NCBI RefSeq assembly: GCF_046297895.1
Contig: NZ_JBKBHC010000002.1
Location: 124,001-188,000 of the forward strand
Direction of reading: 5' to 3'
Source of the DNA: Ferrovibrio sp046297895
Lineage (GTDB): Bacteria > Pseudomonadota > Alphaproteobacteria > Ferrovibrionales > Ferrovibrionaceae
DNA length: 64,000 bases
A program made the position numbers and the translations under genes. Position 1 is the stretch's first letter. Every line of letters starts with the position of its first letter. Shown here in pieces: positions 35,056-43,717 of the stretch. Below the pieces are notes generated by a model. The model ran no database searches, had not been told where the DNA came from, and saw nothing but the letters and a program-made list of their open reading frames with translations.

Positions 35056-36036
35056 TCAGGCCTTGAAGAAAGCAAGAAGGTCTTCGTTGATCAAGTCGGC
35101 GTTGACGGTCGCCATGCCGTGACTCAGACCTTTGTAGACCTTCAGTGTGCCGTTCTTGACCAGCTTGATGGCCAGGTGGGCGCTGTCTGCAATCGGCACG
35201 ATCTGGTCGTCGTCGCCATGCATGATCAGCACCGGCACGGTGATTGCCTTCAGGTCTTCGGTGAAGTCGGTTTCCGAGAAGGCCTTGATGCAGTCATACT
35301 GCGCCTTGGTGCCGCCCATCATGCCCTGGCGCCACCAGTTCTGGATAATACCCTGGGATGGCTTGGCGCCCGGCCGGTTGAAACCGTAGAAGGGACCCGT
35401 CGGTACATCCAGAAAGAACTGCGCGCGGTTGGCGACCTGGGCGGCGCGGAAGCCGTCGAAGACCTCAATCGGCAGGCCGCCGGGATTCTTATCCGACTTC
35501 ACCATGATCGGCGGCACGGCGCCGATCAGCACGGCCTTGGCGACGCGGCCTTTCTCGGCGCGCGCGACATAGCGCGCCACTTCGCCACCGCCGGTGGAAT
35601 GCCCGACATGAATGGCATTCTTCAGGTCCAGCGCCTTCGCCAGTTCGATCACGTCGGCGGCATAGGTATCCATCTCGTTGCCGGTATGGGTCTGGGTCGA
35701 ACGGCCATGGCCGCGACGATCATGCGCGACGACCCGGTACCCCTTCAGAAGGAAATACATTAGCTGCGCATCCCAATCGTCTGCGCTGAGCGGCCAGCCA
35801 TGATGGAACACGACAGGCTGGGCTGTCTTCGGACCCCAGTCCTTGTAGAAGATTTCGGTCCCGTCGCCCATCGTCACGAAGCTCATGGCTTTATTTCCTT
35901 TAGTGGGTTGCGAAGACTGAGCGCCGGACATCGGGACCGTTTGTGCGGTCGCATGGACGACTGGTAGTGCGGAAGTTACCAATGTAGTGGCAGCGGCAAT
36001 AAGAACCTTACGGCGAGAGATCGCGGGCTGTTCCAT
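35056..36036 (-). CDS. Tat-exported alpha/beta hydrolase (non-haem chloroperoxidase/esterase type)
   Basis: The 326-residue protein has a twin-arginine signal (SRRKVLIAAATTLV) followed by a full alpha/beta hydrolase domain. HGWPLSADDW forms the oxyanion loop, the nucleophile Ser is in GHSTGGG, an acid is in MHGDDDQIVP and the His is in GLSHGM. It is close to cofactor-free haloperoxidases and aryl esterases. ATG 36036 was chosen for the complete Tat signal. Its upstream region carries the 100-base element shared with the HlyD-GMC operon, so the two probably respond to one signal. Confidence 0.88.
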   Translation of the reverse strand: MEQPAISRRKVLIAAATTLVTSALPVVHATAQTVPMSGAQSSQPTKGNKAMSFVTMGDGTEIFYKDWGPKTAQPVVFHHGWPLSADDWDAQLMYFLLKGYRVVAHDRRGHGRSTQTHTGNEMDTYAADVIELAKALDLKNAIHVGHSTGGGEVARYVARAEKGRVAKAVLIGAVPPIMVKSDKNPGGLPIEVFDGFRAAQVANRAQFFLDVPTGPFYGFNRPGAKPSQGIIQNWWRQGMMGGTKAQYDCIKAFSETDFTEDLKAITVPVLIMHGDDDQIVPIADSAHLAIKLVKNGTLKVYKGLSHGMATVNADLINEDLLAFFKA

Positions 36037-36101
36037 TGTCCTTGCTTCTCCCCGGGCCAGGAGTGATCGGTTTATGCGAATTGTCCGAGCCCTGCGCGCA
36101 T

Positions 36102-36201
36102 GCGGAAAACCGAATTGCGCCAGAATCCTCAATTACTTCATGATTATTCAATGCAGTGTGGAGGATCCAAGTGAGCCACCGGCGAACTTACTGTTAGTTA
36201 G
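36102..36201 (-). repeat. 100-base upstream element, copy B (partner at 17530-17629)
   Basis: The reverse complement aligns without gaps to copy A at about 86 of 100 positions. It includes the ACTTAC-T-GTTAGT palindrome at 36186-36198 and the 23-base conserved stretch nearest the gene. It ends 66 bases upstream of the hydrolase start. In copy B the frame just before the conserved stretch contains a stop (ATGAAGTAA), so the element is more likely regulatory than coding. Confidence 0.75.
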
Positions 36202-36320
36202 ACGCAGATCTTTTTGCCGCAACCCGATAACCTTCAATTATGGAAAATCCCGCCGTGGGCTGGCGCCTGCGCCACACCAGGCCGGCGAAGTAACCAGCCG
36301 TACCGCCGTTCCTACCCTTG

Positions 36321-37091
36321 TCAGCGTGCCGACATGCGCGCACCGGCATCGAGCGAAATCGTGGTCGCGTTGAGATACTGGTTTTCCGCGATATGCCGCA
36401 CCAGGCCACCGAATTCCTCGGCCTGGCCCATGCGGTTGGGGAACAGGATCATGCGATTGATGATCGACTGTGACACATTCTCCGGCAGGCCCGCCACCAT
36501 CGAGGTGTCGAACAGGCCTGGCGCAATGGTCACCACGCGGATGCCGAGTTCGGCAAGGTCGCGCGCCACCGGCAGGGTCAACCCCATCACGCCGGCCTTG
36601 GACGCGCTGTAGGCCGCCTGACCGATCTGGCCCTGCCAGGCCGCACCCGAGGCGGTGTTGATGATGACCCCGCGTTCGCCGCCGGCTTCGGGTTCATTCG
36701 CGCTCATCACTTGGGCAGCGAAACGGATGACGTTGAACGTTCCGGTCAGGTTGACCGCGATCACCTTGCTCCAGGTCGCAAGCGGGAATGGCTGGCCGCG
36801 TGACAGCGTCTTTGCCGAGTCGGCAACGCCGGCGCAGTTCACCGCCACATGAATGGTGCCGAAAGCCTGCACGGCCGCATCAATGCCAGCCTGCACGCTG
36901 GCTTCATCCGCCACATCGACGCTGCGTACGATGCAATTGGCGCCAAGCTCGGAAGCCAGTGTGGCGAGCTTCGTCTCGTCGCGGTCGAGGCCAACCACTT
37001 TGGCCCCGGCGGCCGCCATATTCTTGCAGGTGGCAAGGCCAAGACCGGATGCGGCGCCGGTGACAACGGCGACCTTGTTCTGGAGATTCAT
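36321..37091 (-). CDS. Short-chain dehydrogenase, 3-hydroxyacyl-CoA dehydrogenase type
   Basis: The 256-residue SDR has the cofactor motif TGAASGLGLA (about residues 11-20), the NCAGV segment and the catalytic Ser-Tyr-Lys in NTASGAAWQGQIGQAAYSASK. It is close to the HSD10-type enzymes that oxidise 3-hydroxy-2-methylacyl-CoA with NAD. It follows the thiolase gene by 33 bases in the same direction, which fits the last two steps of beta-oxidation. Confidence 0.88.
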   Translation of the reverse strand: MNLQNKVAVVTGAASGLGLATCKNMAAAGAKVVGLDRDETKLATLASELGANCIVRSVDVADEASVQAGIDAAVQAFGTIHVAVNCAGVADSAKTLSRGQPFPLATWSKVIAVNLTGTFNVIRFAAQVMSANEPEAGGERGVIINTASGAAWQGQIGQAAYSASKAGVMGLTLPVARDLAELGIRVVTIAPGLFDTSMVAGLPENVSQSIINRMILFPNRMGQAEEFGGLVRHIAENQYLNATTISLDAGARMSAR

Positions 37092-37124
37092 TGTTTTCCT
37101 CCCAGGAATTAAACGGCAGTGGTT

Positions 37125-38363
37125 TTAGCGGCCGAGGATGATCACGCTGGCAATCGCCTCTTCGATGCCATGCAGGCCCCCGCCATTCTCGGCCAGCGCC
37201 AGCCGCGCACCCTCGACCTGGCGCGGGCCAGCTTCGCCACGCAGCTGCGTCACCAGTTCAAAGACTTGCGCAAGCCCGGTAGCACCGACCGGATGGCCCT
37301 TGGATTCCAGGCCGCCGGAAGGATTGACCGGAATGCGGCCGCCCAGCGCGGTCTCACCGCGCTCGGACATCGGTCCGCCATCGCCAAAATCGCAGAAGCC
37401 GAGATTCTCGATCTGGATGATCTCGCCCATCGCGGTCGCGTCATGCACCTCAGCCACTGAAATGTCCTTCGGGCCGATGCCGGCCTTTTCATAGGCGCGT
37501 TTGGAGCCCAGCGCGGTGCAATGCTTTTCGACCTCTGAAGGGTCGCGGTCACTACCGGACTGCAGCACACTGGCTAGCACCTTGATGGCGCGGTTCTTGT
37601 CGATGCCAAGCCGACGCAGGCCCGATTCAGTGACCAGCAGCGCCGCCGACGCGCCGTCCGAGATCGGTGAGCACATCGGCAGGGTCAGCGGATAGGTGAT
37701 CGGCGGCGCGGCGAGGATCTGGTCGACCGTATAGGCATCGCGGAACTGCGCCAGCGGATTGTGCACCGAATGGGTATGGTTCTTCGCGGCAACGGCCGCG
37801 AGATGACGCTGCGTGGTCCCGAAGCGCTTCATATGCGCGCGCGAGAAGGCAGCATAGACATCCATGAAGGCGCTGTAGGGTTTCGGGGAGGTCGTGCCGT
37901 CCGGCACCTCGACGCCATCGCCCAGCTTCAGCAGGCGCTCGCGGATCGCCGGGATATCCTCGACATCCCAGGCGCCATCGAAGGCCGAGAACATCAGCTC
38001 GCGGTCGGTGGAGAACATCTTTTCCGCACCGAGCGCCAGTGCCACGTCACCATCACCGGCCTTGAGGAAGTTGACCGCCAGATTGAAGGCTGTGGCGGCG
38101 CTGGCGCAGGCATTTTCCACATTCACCACCGGAATGCCGCCAACGCCCATGCTGCGCATCACCACTTCGCCGCGGATCATATGCTGGCGTTCCATATGGC
38201 CCTGCGCCGAATTGGCGAAGAAGGCGGCTTCCGCCGGCTGGCTGTCGAGGCCGGCATCCTTCAGCGCGCACTGCACGGCCTCTCCGGCCATGGCCTTGAT
38301 CGTCTTGTCGAGCTGGCGACCGAAATACGTCATGCCGACGCCGGCGATATAAATCTGTTCCAT
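37125..38363 (-). CDS. Thiolase family protein with intact active-site cysteine
   Basis: The 412-residue thiolase of the SCP2/acetyl-CoA acyltransferase type has its nucleophilic Cys in VNVENACASAATA (about residue 85). The C-terminal GGLESKGHPVGATG holds the catalytic His, and HDATAMGE and NPSGG are also seen. It would split 3-ketoacyl-CoA. ATG 38363 has GGGAGGAAAAG upstream; the longer open frame to 39140 is a shadow of the enoyl-CoA hydratase. It is read with the SDR gene and away from the hydratase gene, across a TGAC-type operator. Confidence 0.92.
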   Translation of the reverse strand: MEQIYIAGVGMTYFGRQLDKTIKAMAGEAVQCALKDAGLDSQPAEAAFFANSAQGHMERQHMIRGEVVMRSMGVGGIPVVNVENACASAATAFNLAVNFLKAGDGDVALALGAEKMFSTDRELMFSAFDGAWDVEDIPAIRERLLKLGDGVEVPDGTTSPKPYSAFMDVYAAFSRAHMKRFGTTQRHLAAVAAKNHTHSVHNPLAQFRDAYTVDQILAAPPITYPLTLPMCSPISDGASAALLVTESGLRRLGIDKNRAIKVLASVLQSGSDRDPSEVEKHCTALGSKRAYEKAGIGPKDISVAEVHDATAMGEIIQIENLGFCDFGDGGPMSERGETALGGRIPVNPSGGLESKGHPVGATGLAQVFELVTQLRGEAGPRQVEGARLALAENGGGLHGIEEAIASVIILGR

Positions 38364-38468
38364 CTTTTCCTCCCTTGGGATTGGCTGCGGCACGACAGGC
38401 CGTTCTGGCCTCGCGGCGCTTGCCAATATTTCTTTATAGTCTACATTGTGACCTATAATATGATTTAA

Positions 38469-38482
38469 TGACTCATGAGTCA
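38469..38482. promoter_or_regulatory. TGAC-type palindrome, site 1 (perfect)
   Basis: TGACTCATGAGTCA is a perfect 14-base palindrome between the thiolase and enoyl-CoA hydratase genes, 17 bases before the hydratase start. Related sites are at 47461, 49197, 53672 and 53692. Confidence 0.6.
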
Positions 38483-38499
38483 ATAAACGGAGGAAACCC

Positions 38500-39294
38500 T
38501 TGAACGCATCCGCTGATTCCAGCGTCCTGGTCGAGGTTCGCGATAGTGCCGTCTGGATCACCCTGAACCGGCCGGCCGCCCTCAATGCCATCACTCCATC
38601 CATCGTCGCCGGCATCCAAGCCGCGCTCGACCGCGCCGACCAGGACGATATCCGCGCCGTGGTGCTGACCGGCAACGGCCGTGCCTTCTGTGCTGGCGCC
38701 GACCTCAAGTTCGTGCGCGCCAGCAGTAGTGAAGATGGCGCGAATGTCAGCAATTTCCTGAATTCCGTGCTCGACATGATGACCCGGCTGGAACGCTTCC
38801 CCCGGCCGGTGATCGCGGCGGTGAACGGGCTGGCGATGGCGGGCGGGCTGGAACTGCTGCTGTGCTGCGATCTGGTGATCGCCGCACGCTCGGCCAAACT
38901 GGGCGATGCCCATGCGAATTTCGGCCTGCTGCCGGGCGGCGGCAGTTCCGTACGGCTGCCGCGCAAGATCGGCCCCACCCGCGCCAAATATCTACTGTTT
39001 ACCGGTGAGTCGGTTCCGGCCGAAGAGCTTGTCGCAGCCGGACTGGTGAACGAAGTGGTGGAGGATGCCGATCTGATGGCCGCCACGAGGCGCCTTGTGG
39101 CCAAACTGGCGGTGAAAAGCCCGCTGGTGCTGCGGCGCATGAAGGCCTTGGTCGATGATGGTCTGGAGCAGCCGTCTGCTCAGGCGCTGCGGTTGGAACT
39201 TCTAGCGTCGGAAGTACATGCGCAGAGCGCCGACCTGAAGGAAGGGCTGGCCGCATTCGTGGAAAAGCGCCAGCCGCGCTTTACCGGTCGCTGA
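38500..39294 (+). CDS. Enoyl-CoA hydratase/isomerase family protein
   Basis: The 264-residue crotonase-fold protein has the oxyanion segments GRAFCAGADLK (about residues 60-70) and AMAGGLELLLCCDL. At the place of the first catalytic Glu of classical hydratases it reads DAHANFGLLPGGG, so the chemistry may differ from simple hydration. TTG at 38500 is the start, with GGAGGAAA before it. It is followed 17 bases later by the PaaK-like ligase gene. Confidence 0.85.
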   Translation: MNASADSSVLVEVRDSAVWITLNRPAALNAITPSIVAGIQAALDRADQDDIRAVVLTGNGRAFCAGADLKFVRASSSEDGANVSNFLNSVLDMMTRLERFPRPVIAAVNGLAMAGGLELLLCCDLVIAARSAKLGDAHANFGLLPGGGSSVRLPRKIGPTRAKYLLFTGESVPAEELVAAGLVNEVVEDADLMAATRRLVAKLAVKSPLVLRRMKALVDDGLEQPSAQALRLELLASEVHAQSADLKEGLAAFVEKRQPRFTGR

Positions 39295-39311
39295 TCGGGG
39301 GAGAGTACGCA

Positions 39312-40523
39312 ATGACTGAGAGCCGTTTTGCCCGACTGCGCAGCATCCAGAGCCATGCCTATGAGGCGGCGCCCGCCATCCGCGCCCAGTTCGATGCCGC
39401 CGGCCTGCGTCCGGCTCAGCTGGGCGATGCCGGTGATCTGGCGCGCCTGCCCGTCTTCAAGAAGGATGCAATGATCGAGCAGCAGCGCCTGGCGCCGCCC
39501 TATGGTGGCTTCCTGGCCGCGCCGTCCGCGGAGATCGAACGCATCTTCGTCTCGCCTGGCCCGATCAACGAGCCGCAATTCCGCGGCGAAGTGGACGGCC
39601 TGGGCTTCGGCGCCGCCTTCGCCGCTGCCGGCATCGACAGCAGCGACGTGGTGCTGAACACCTGGTCGTATCATTTGGTGCCGGCCGGGCTGCTGCTGGA
39701 TGAAGGCCTGCGCAGCACCGGCGCCGCAGTCATTCCCGCCGGCACCGGCGGCAGTGAAATGCAGGCCAAGCTGATCCGCGACCTCGGCGTCACCTGTATT
39801 TGTGCCGCCACAGCCTATTTCGTCACCCTGGCGGAAACCCTGGAGCAGGCCGGCCACGAACTGCCGCGCGACTGGCGGGTCAAATCCGCCCTTCTGGGCG
39901 GCGAATTCGGTGACTGGATGGGCAAGCGGCGCCGGCTGGAAGCGCGCTATGGCCTGCGGACCTTCTCGGTCTATGCCACGGCTGATTTCGGCCTGATCGG
40001 TTTCGAGCGCGATGCCCAGGAAGGCTACGAAATCCACCCCGACCGCATCGTGCAGATCTGCGATCCGGTGAGCGGCAGCCCCTTGCCCATAGGCGAACCC
40101 GGCGAAATCGTGGTCACCACACTGCGGCCGGGCTGGCCGCTGATCCGCTTCGGCACCGGCGATGTCGCCATGGCGCGCGCCCTGCACGACGATGGCAGCG
40201 TGGCGCATATCTCCATGCTGCAAGGCCGTGTCGGCCAATCCGTGAAGGCGCGCGAGATCTTCATCTATCCGCGGCAGCTGGAAGACCTAGCCATCGCCGT
40301 ACCCGGTATCCAGCGCGCCCAGGCCTCGATCAGCCGCGAGGGCCATCGCGACTGCGTCACCCTGCGCCTCGCCCTGCAGGACGGTATCGATCCCGGCAGC
40401 GTGACCGAACCGGCGCAGCAGAAATTCCGCGAGCTGTCGCGCCTCAAGGCGGATCGTGTCGAGATTACCAGCAGTGCCGAGCTGACTGCCGAAGCGCCGC
40501 TGGTACGTGACCTGCGGCAATAA
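39312..40523 (+). CDS. PaaK-like phenylacetate-CoA-ligase family protein
   Basis: The 403-residue protein matches the PaaK branch of AMP-forming ligases. Visible segments are LPVFKKDAMIEQQ, YATADFGLIGFE, PGEIVVTTL, PLIRFGTGDVA and the C-terminal MLQGRVGQSVKAREIFIYPRQLE hinge. The usual ATP-binding SSGTTG loop is not clear; the equivalent place reads FVSPGPINEP, so activity or substrate may differ from PaaK. It lies directly after the hydratase gene in the same unit. An aromatic or cyclic acid is a reasonable but unproven substrate. Confidence 0.8.
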   Translation: MTESRFARLRSIQSHAYEAAPAIRAQFDAAGLRPAQLGDAGDLARLPVFKKDAMIEQQRLAPPYGGFLAAPSAEIERIFVSPGPINEPQFRGEVDGLGFGAAFAAAGIDSSDVVLNTWSYHLVPAGLLLDEGLRSTGAAVIPAGTGGSEMQAKLIRDLGVTCICAATAYFVTLAETLEQAGHELPRDWRVKSALLGGEFGDWMGKRRRLEARYGLRTFSVYATADFGLIGFERDAQEGYEIHPDRIVQICDPVSGSPLPIGEPGEIVVTTLRPGWPLIRFGTGDVAMARALHDDGSVAHISMLQGRVGQSVKAREIFIYPRQLEDLAIAVPGIQRAQASISREGHRDCVTLRLALQDGIDPGSVTEPAQQKFRELSRLKADRVEITSSAELTAEAPLVRDLRQ

Positions 40524-40535
40524 ACGCCAACTGGC

Positions 40536-41342
40536 TCAGCCGAGCCAGCGCTTGCGCCGCCGGTAGTGCTTGACGTCGCGGTAGCTCTTGCGTTCGCCTT
40601 GGATATTCAGGCCGAGATAGAATTCACGCACATCTTCGTTGCTGCGCAGCTCATCGCCGGCACCTTCCAGCACGATATGGCCGTTTTCCATGACATAGCC
40701 GTAATCGGCCAGTTGCAATGCGACACGCGCATTCTGCTCCACCACCAGCAGCGTGACGCCGGCATCCTTCAGTGACTTCAGAACCGCAAAGACCTCGTCG
40801 ACCATCAAAGGCGCGAGGCCAAGCGACGGCTCGTCGATCAGCATGAGCTTGGGGCGCGCCATCATGGCGCGGCCGATCACCAGCATTTGCTGTTCGCCGC
40901 CCGACAGATAGCCGGATGTGCGATCCTTCAGGGCGGCAAGCCGGCCGATGCGGGAATAGACCTCATCGAGCCGCTGGCGCACCGCGCGCAGGCTGGTTTC
41001 CTTGTGGCCGCCGATGATCAGGTTCTGCTCCACAGTCAGGTGGCGCAGCACGCGGCGGCCTTCCATCACATGGATGATGCCGTCATTGACGATATCGACC
41101 GCATCCTGGTTGTCGATACGCTTGCCATTGAACTGGATATTGCCCGAGGTGACGCGCCCGTCCTCGGTTTTGATCACATTCGAAATCGCCTTCAGCGTCG
41201 TCGACTTGCCGGCGCCGTTGCCGCCCAATAGGGCGACGCACTGCCCCTCGCTGATGCGCAACGAGACGCCCTTCACCGCCAGGATGACTTCGCTGTAGAT
41301 CACTTCGACGTTGTTGAGTTCAAGCACGCGCGCCTCCTGCAT
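40536..41342 (-). CDS. livF: Liv-type ABC transporter ATP-binding protein, LivF family
   Basis: The 268-residue ATPase has Walker A GGNGAGKST (about residues 40-48), the signature LSGGEQQML, Walker B LMLIDEPSLGLAP and the His-loop region. It extends past the usual LivF end with a basic tail, SYRDVKHYRRRKRWLG. Such a tail is familiar from liv-type systems that sit beside acyl-CoA ligases. It is last in the ABC operon, separated from the binding-protein gene by a small hairpin. Confidence 0.92.
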   Translation of the reverse strand: MQEARVLELNNVEVIYSEVILAVKGVSLRISEGQCVALLGGNGAGKSTTLKAISNVIKTEDGRVTSGNIQFNGKRIDNQDAVDIVNDGIIHVMEGRRVLRHLTVEQNLIIGGHKETSLRAVRQRLDEVYSRIGRLAALKDRTSGYLSGGEQQMLVIGRAMMARPKLMLIDEPSLGLAPLMVDEVFAVLKSLKDAGVTLLVVEQNARVALQLADYGYVMENGHIVLEGAGDELRSNEDVREFYLGLNIQGERKSYRDVKHYRRRKRWLG

Positions 41343-41352
41343 TATAGAGCGA

Positions 41353-41371
41353 GCCGGGCATTACGCCCGGC
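41353..41371 (-). terminator. Intercistronic hairpin between livK and livF
   Basis: GCCGGGC-ATTAC-GCCCGGC gives a 7-base-pair stem without a T-tract. It may stabilise the upstream mRNA, so that the binding protein is made in excess, or partly terminate. Confidence 0.45.
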
Positions 41372-41388
41372 CCGCCCTTGCGACTGGG

Positions 41389-42606
41389 TTACCACTTCCC
41401 GATCTGTGGCACCGCTACACCCGGAGCGGCCGTGACATACTTGCCGCCCTTCACGATGCCGATATTCACCGTCGCCCCGGTGGTCGGGAACGGCGCATCG
41501 TTGGTGTATTTCACATCCGACAGGATCTCAAAGGTCTGCTCGCTGGTAATCGTGGTGCTGAGCAGCGCTTCGCGCACGCCGCGGCCGGTGACATTCGCCG
41601 CGCCCGATTTCTTGGCCGCAGCCTCTACTGCGCGCAGCGCCACCAGGGTCTGGTTCAGGCCCATCACGGTCGGCACCGTCCAGCCGCCCTTCATGCCATA
41701 CTGGTTCTTGAGCTTTTCATAGAACTGACGCGACTTGGTGTTCTCGTCGGTTGGCATCGCCATGCCGTAGACTTCGTAGTCGCCCTCCAGGTTGGCAATG
41801 CCGCCCATGGCCGAGGCCGAGGCAGTGATGCCGTTATGCGAGCTCATCACGATCGGCACTTTCTTGTTCAACGCCTGCAATGCACGCTTCACCGCCACCA
41901 CGGCGGCCGTGTTGGTCTGCACGTCCAGCACTTGGGCGCCCTTGTTGAGGACGCGGTTCACCTGGGTGGTCAGATCGGTCGGCTGCACCTCGGTGTAGAC
42001 GATCTCGACCAGGTCGATGGTGGCCTTGTTCTCATCGGCATACTTGCGCAGGCCTTTGGCGATATCGACATAGGCCGGCGAGGCCTCGGACGAGAAGACC
42101 GCAACCTTCAGCGCACCGGTGACATTGTTCTGCTTGCGGTACCATTCGAGGAAGGCAGCCGCCTCATGCGCATAGGTCGAGCGCGGGTTGAACACCCAGG
42201 GATCGCTCTTCCAGCCGAAGCCATAGCCGGCAGTCGACATGATCAGCGGAATGCCGTCGGCCGGCAGGCGACCCTGCAGCGCGGTGGCATCCGGCGCGCC
42301 GACGCCAAGGGCGATGATCGGGTTCAGCTCGGCCTTGATGCCGGGCCACAGGCTGGCAACCTGGGCAGCGTCGTAACGATGGTCATAATCCTTCATGCGG
42401 AGCTGGACGCCGAGGTCCTTGCCCACTTCGGCATTCCACCAGGCGACGGCGGAATGACGCGCGCCGTTGAGGTCCTTCATCACGTCGGCATATGGCCCGG
42501 TGAAATCGGCCAGCGAGGCGATGTTATAGGTGGTCTGGGCCCGCGCCGGGGCAGCCAGCATTAGCGTGGCCATTCCGGCAAGCACGGTGCGTGCGAACAT
42601 TTTCAT
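41389..42606 (-). CDS. livK: Liv-type ABC transporter substrate-binding protein
   Basis: The 405-residue periplasmic binding protein has a Sec signal peptide (about residues 1-23, ending ARAQ) and a type I (Leu/Ile/Val-type) fold starting TTYNIASLADFTGPYAD. In its genomic company the ligand is more likely a hydrophobic carboxylic acid than an amino acid; several liv-type systems carry aromatic acids. The ligand cannot be read from the sequence. The gene lies 55 bases after livM. Confidence 0.9.
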   Translation of the reverse strand: MKMFARTVLAGMATLMLAAPARAQTTYNIASLADFTGPYADVMKDLNGARHSAVAWWNAEVGKDLGVQLRMKDYDHRYDAAQVASLWPGIKAELNPIIALGVGAPDATALQGRLPADGIPLIMSTAGYGFGWKSDPWVFNPRSTYAHEAAAFLEWYRKQNNVTGALKVAVFSSEASPAYVDIAKGLRKYADENKATIDLVEIVYTEVQPTDLTTQVNRVLNKGAQVLDVQTNTAAVVAVKRALQALNKKVPIVMSSHNGITASASAMGGIANLEGDYEVYGMAMPTDENTKSRQFYEKLKNQYGMKGGWTVPTVMGLNQTLVALRAVEAAAKKSGAANVTGRGVREALLSTTITSEQTFEILSDVKYTNDAPFPTTGATVNIGIVKGGKYVTAAPGVAVPQIGKW

Positions 42607-42661
42607 TGTTACTTCCTCCCGTTTTTCGTGTGTGTGGAACTCGTCTACGCCATGCGAAACG

Positions 42662-43714
42662 CTAGTAGGAGAACGGCCAGAGCCGGTAGGAGCGTTTGAT
42701 GATCGACCAGCGATGCATCAGGCCGCGCGGCTCGAAGATCAGGAACGCGGCGATTACACCGCCCAGGAAGATGTTGAGGGTGGCGAACACCACGTCGCCA
42801 CCCAGCCATGGCACCACCTGCACGAAGGTGGGACCGAGGCTGATGAAGCTCTCGCGGATCGAGAGAATGACCACAACGCCGATCAGGGCGCCGGTGATCG
42901 AGCCGATTCCGCCGACGATGACCATGGCGACGAACCAGATCGAGTGGAACAGCGTGAACTGGTCGACGGCGACGAAGCGGACGTAATAGGCCCACAGGCC
43001 ACCACCGATGCCTGCATAGAAGGAACCCACCAGGAAGGCCATGGCCTTGGTGCGGACGACATCGATGCCCATCATGCCCGACGCGACATCATCGTCGCGC
43101 ACCGCCACAAAGTCTCGGCCATGACGGCTACGCGCAATGCCGAAAGCACCGGCCACCATCACCACGGCGAAGGCCAGGCAGAGATAGTAGATCGAGCGAT
43201 CGGTATCGATGGCGAAGCCGAACAGTTGCGCCGGCTCGAGCGACAGGCCGTTGGATCCGCCGAGCCATGACTGCGGCAGGTTGAGCACAAGGAAATGGAA
43301 CAGCGACTGCGCCGCGATGGTGGTAAGCACAAGGTAGAAACCTTTGATGCGCACCGCCGACAGGCCGAAGATGAAACCGAAGGCGGCGGCCGCGCAGCCG
43401 CCCAGCGGGATCGCTGCCCAGAACGGGAAGCCGAACTTGCTGGCCAGAACAGCGGTGGCATAGGCGCCGCTGCCCATGAAAGCAGCCTGGCCAAGATTGA
43501 TCTGGCCGCCATAGCCGGTGCAAATCTGCAGGCCGACAGTCACCACTACGGTGATCAGCGCCGAAGTCGCTACCGCCACCAGGCGCGGACCGACCAGCAT
43601 CGGTAGCACCGCCAACAGCAGCAGGAAAAGCACCAGGCAGAGGAACTGCTTGCGCGTGCGGATCAGCGACTGGTCGCGCGCGAAGCTGGTTGCAAAGACG
43701 CCAGCGGGATCCAT
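42662..43714 (-). CDS. livM: Liv-type ABC transporter permease, LivM family
   Basis: The 350-residue membrane protein has about 8-10 helices and the family motif GYGGQINLGQAAFMGSGAYA (about residues 68-87), with the EAA-like loop near GRDFVAVRDDDVASGMMGID. It pairs with LivH in the inner membrane. It starts 3 bases after livH. Confidence 0.93.
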   Translation of the reverse strand: MDPAGVFATSFARDQSLIRTRKQFLCLVLFLLLLAVLPMLVGPRLVAVATSALITVVVTVGLQICTGYGGQINLGQAAFMGSGAYATAVLASKFGFPFWAAIPLGGCAAAAFGFIFGLSAVRIKGFYLVLTTIAAQSLFHFLVLNLPQSWLGGSNGLSLEPAQLFGFAIDTDRSIYYLCLAFAVVMVAGAFGIARSRHGRDFVAVRDDDVASGMMGIDVVRTKAMAFLVGSFYAGIGGGLWAYYVRFVAVDQFTLFHSIWFVAMVIVGGIGSITGALIGVVVILSIRESFISLGPTFVQVVPWLGGDVVFATLNIFLGGVIAAFLIFEPRGLMHRWSIIKRSYRLWPFSY

Positions 43715-43717
43715 GGC

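Noticed and set aside
37125..39140. Thiolase gene starting at 39140
   Set aside because: The extension is antisense to the enoyl-CoA hydratase gene; a good ribosome site precedes ATG 38363, where the thiolase fold begins.
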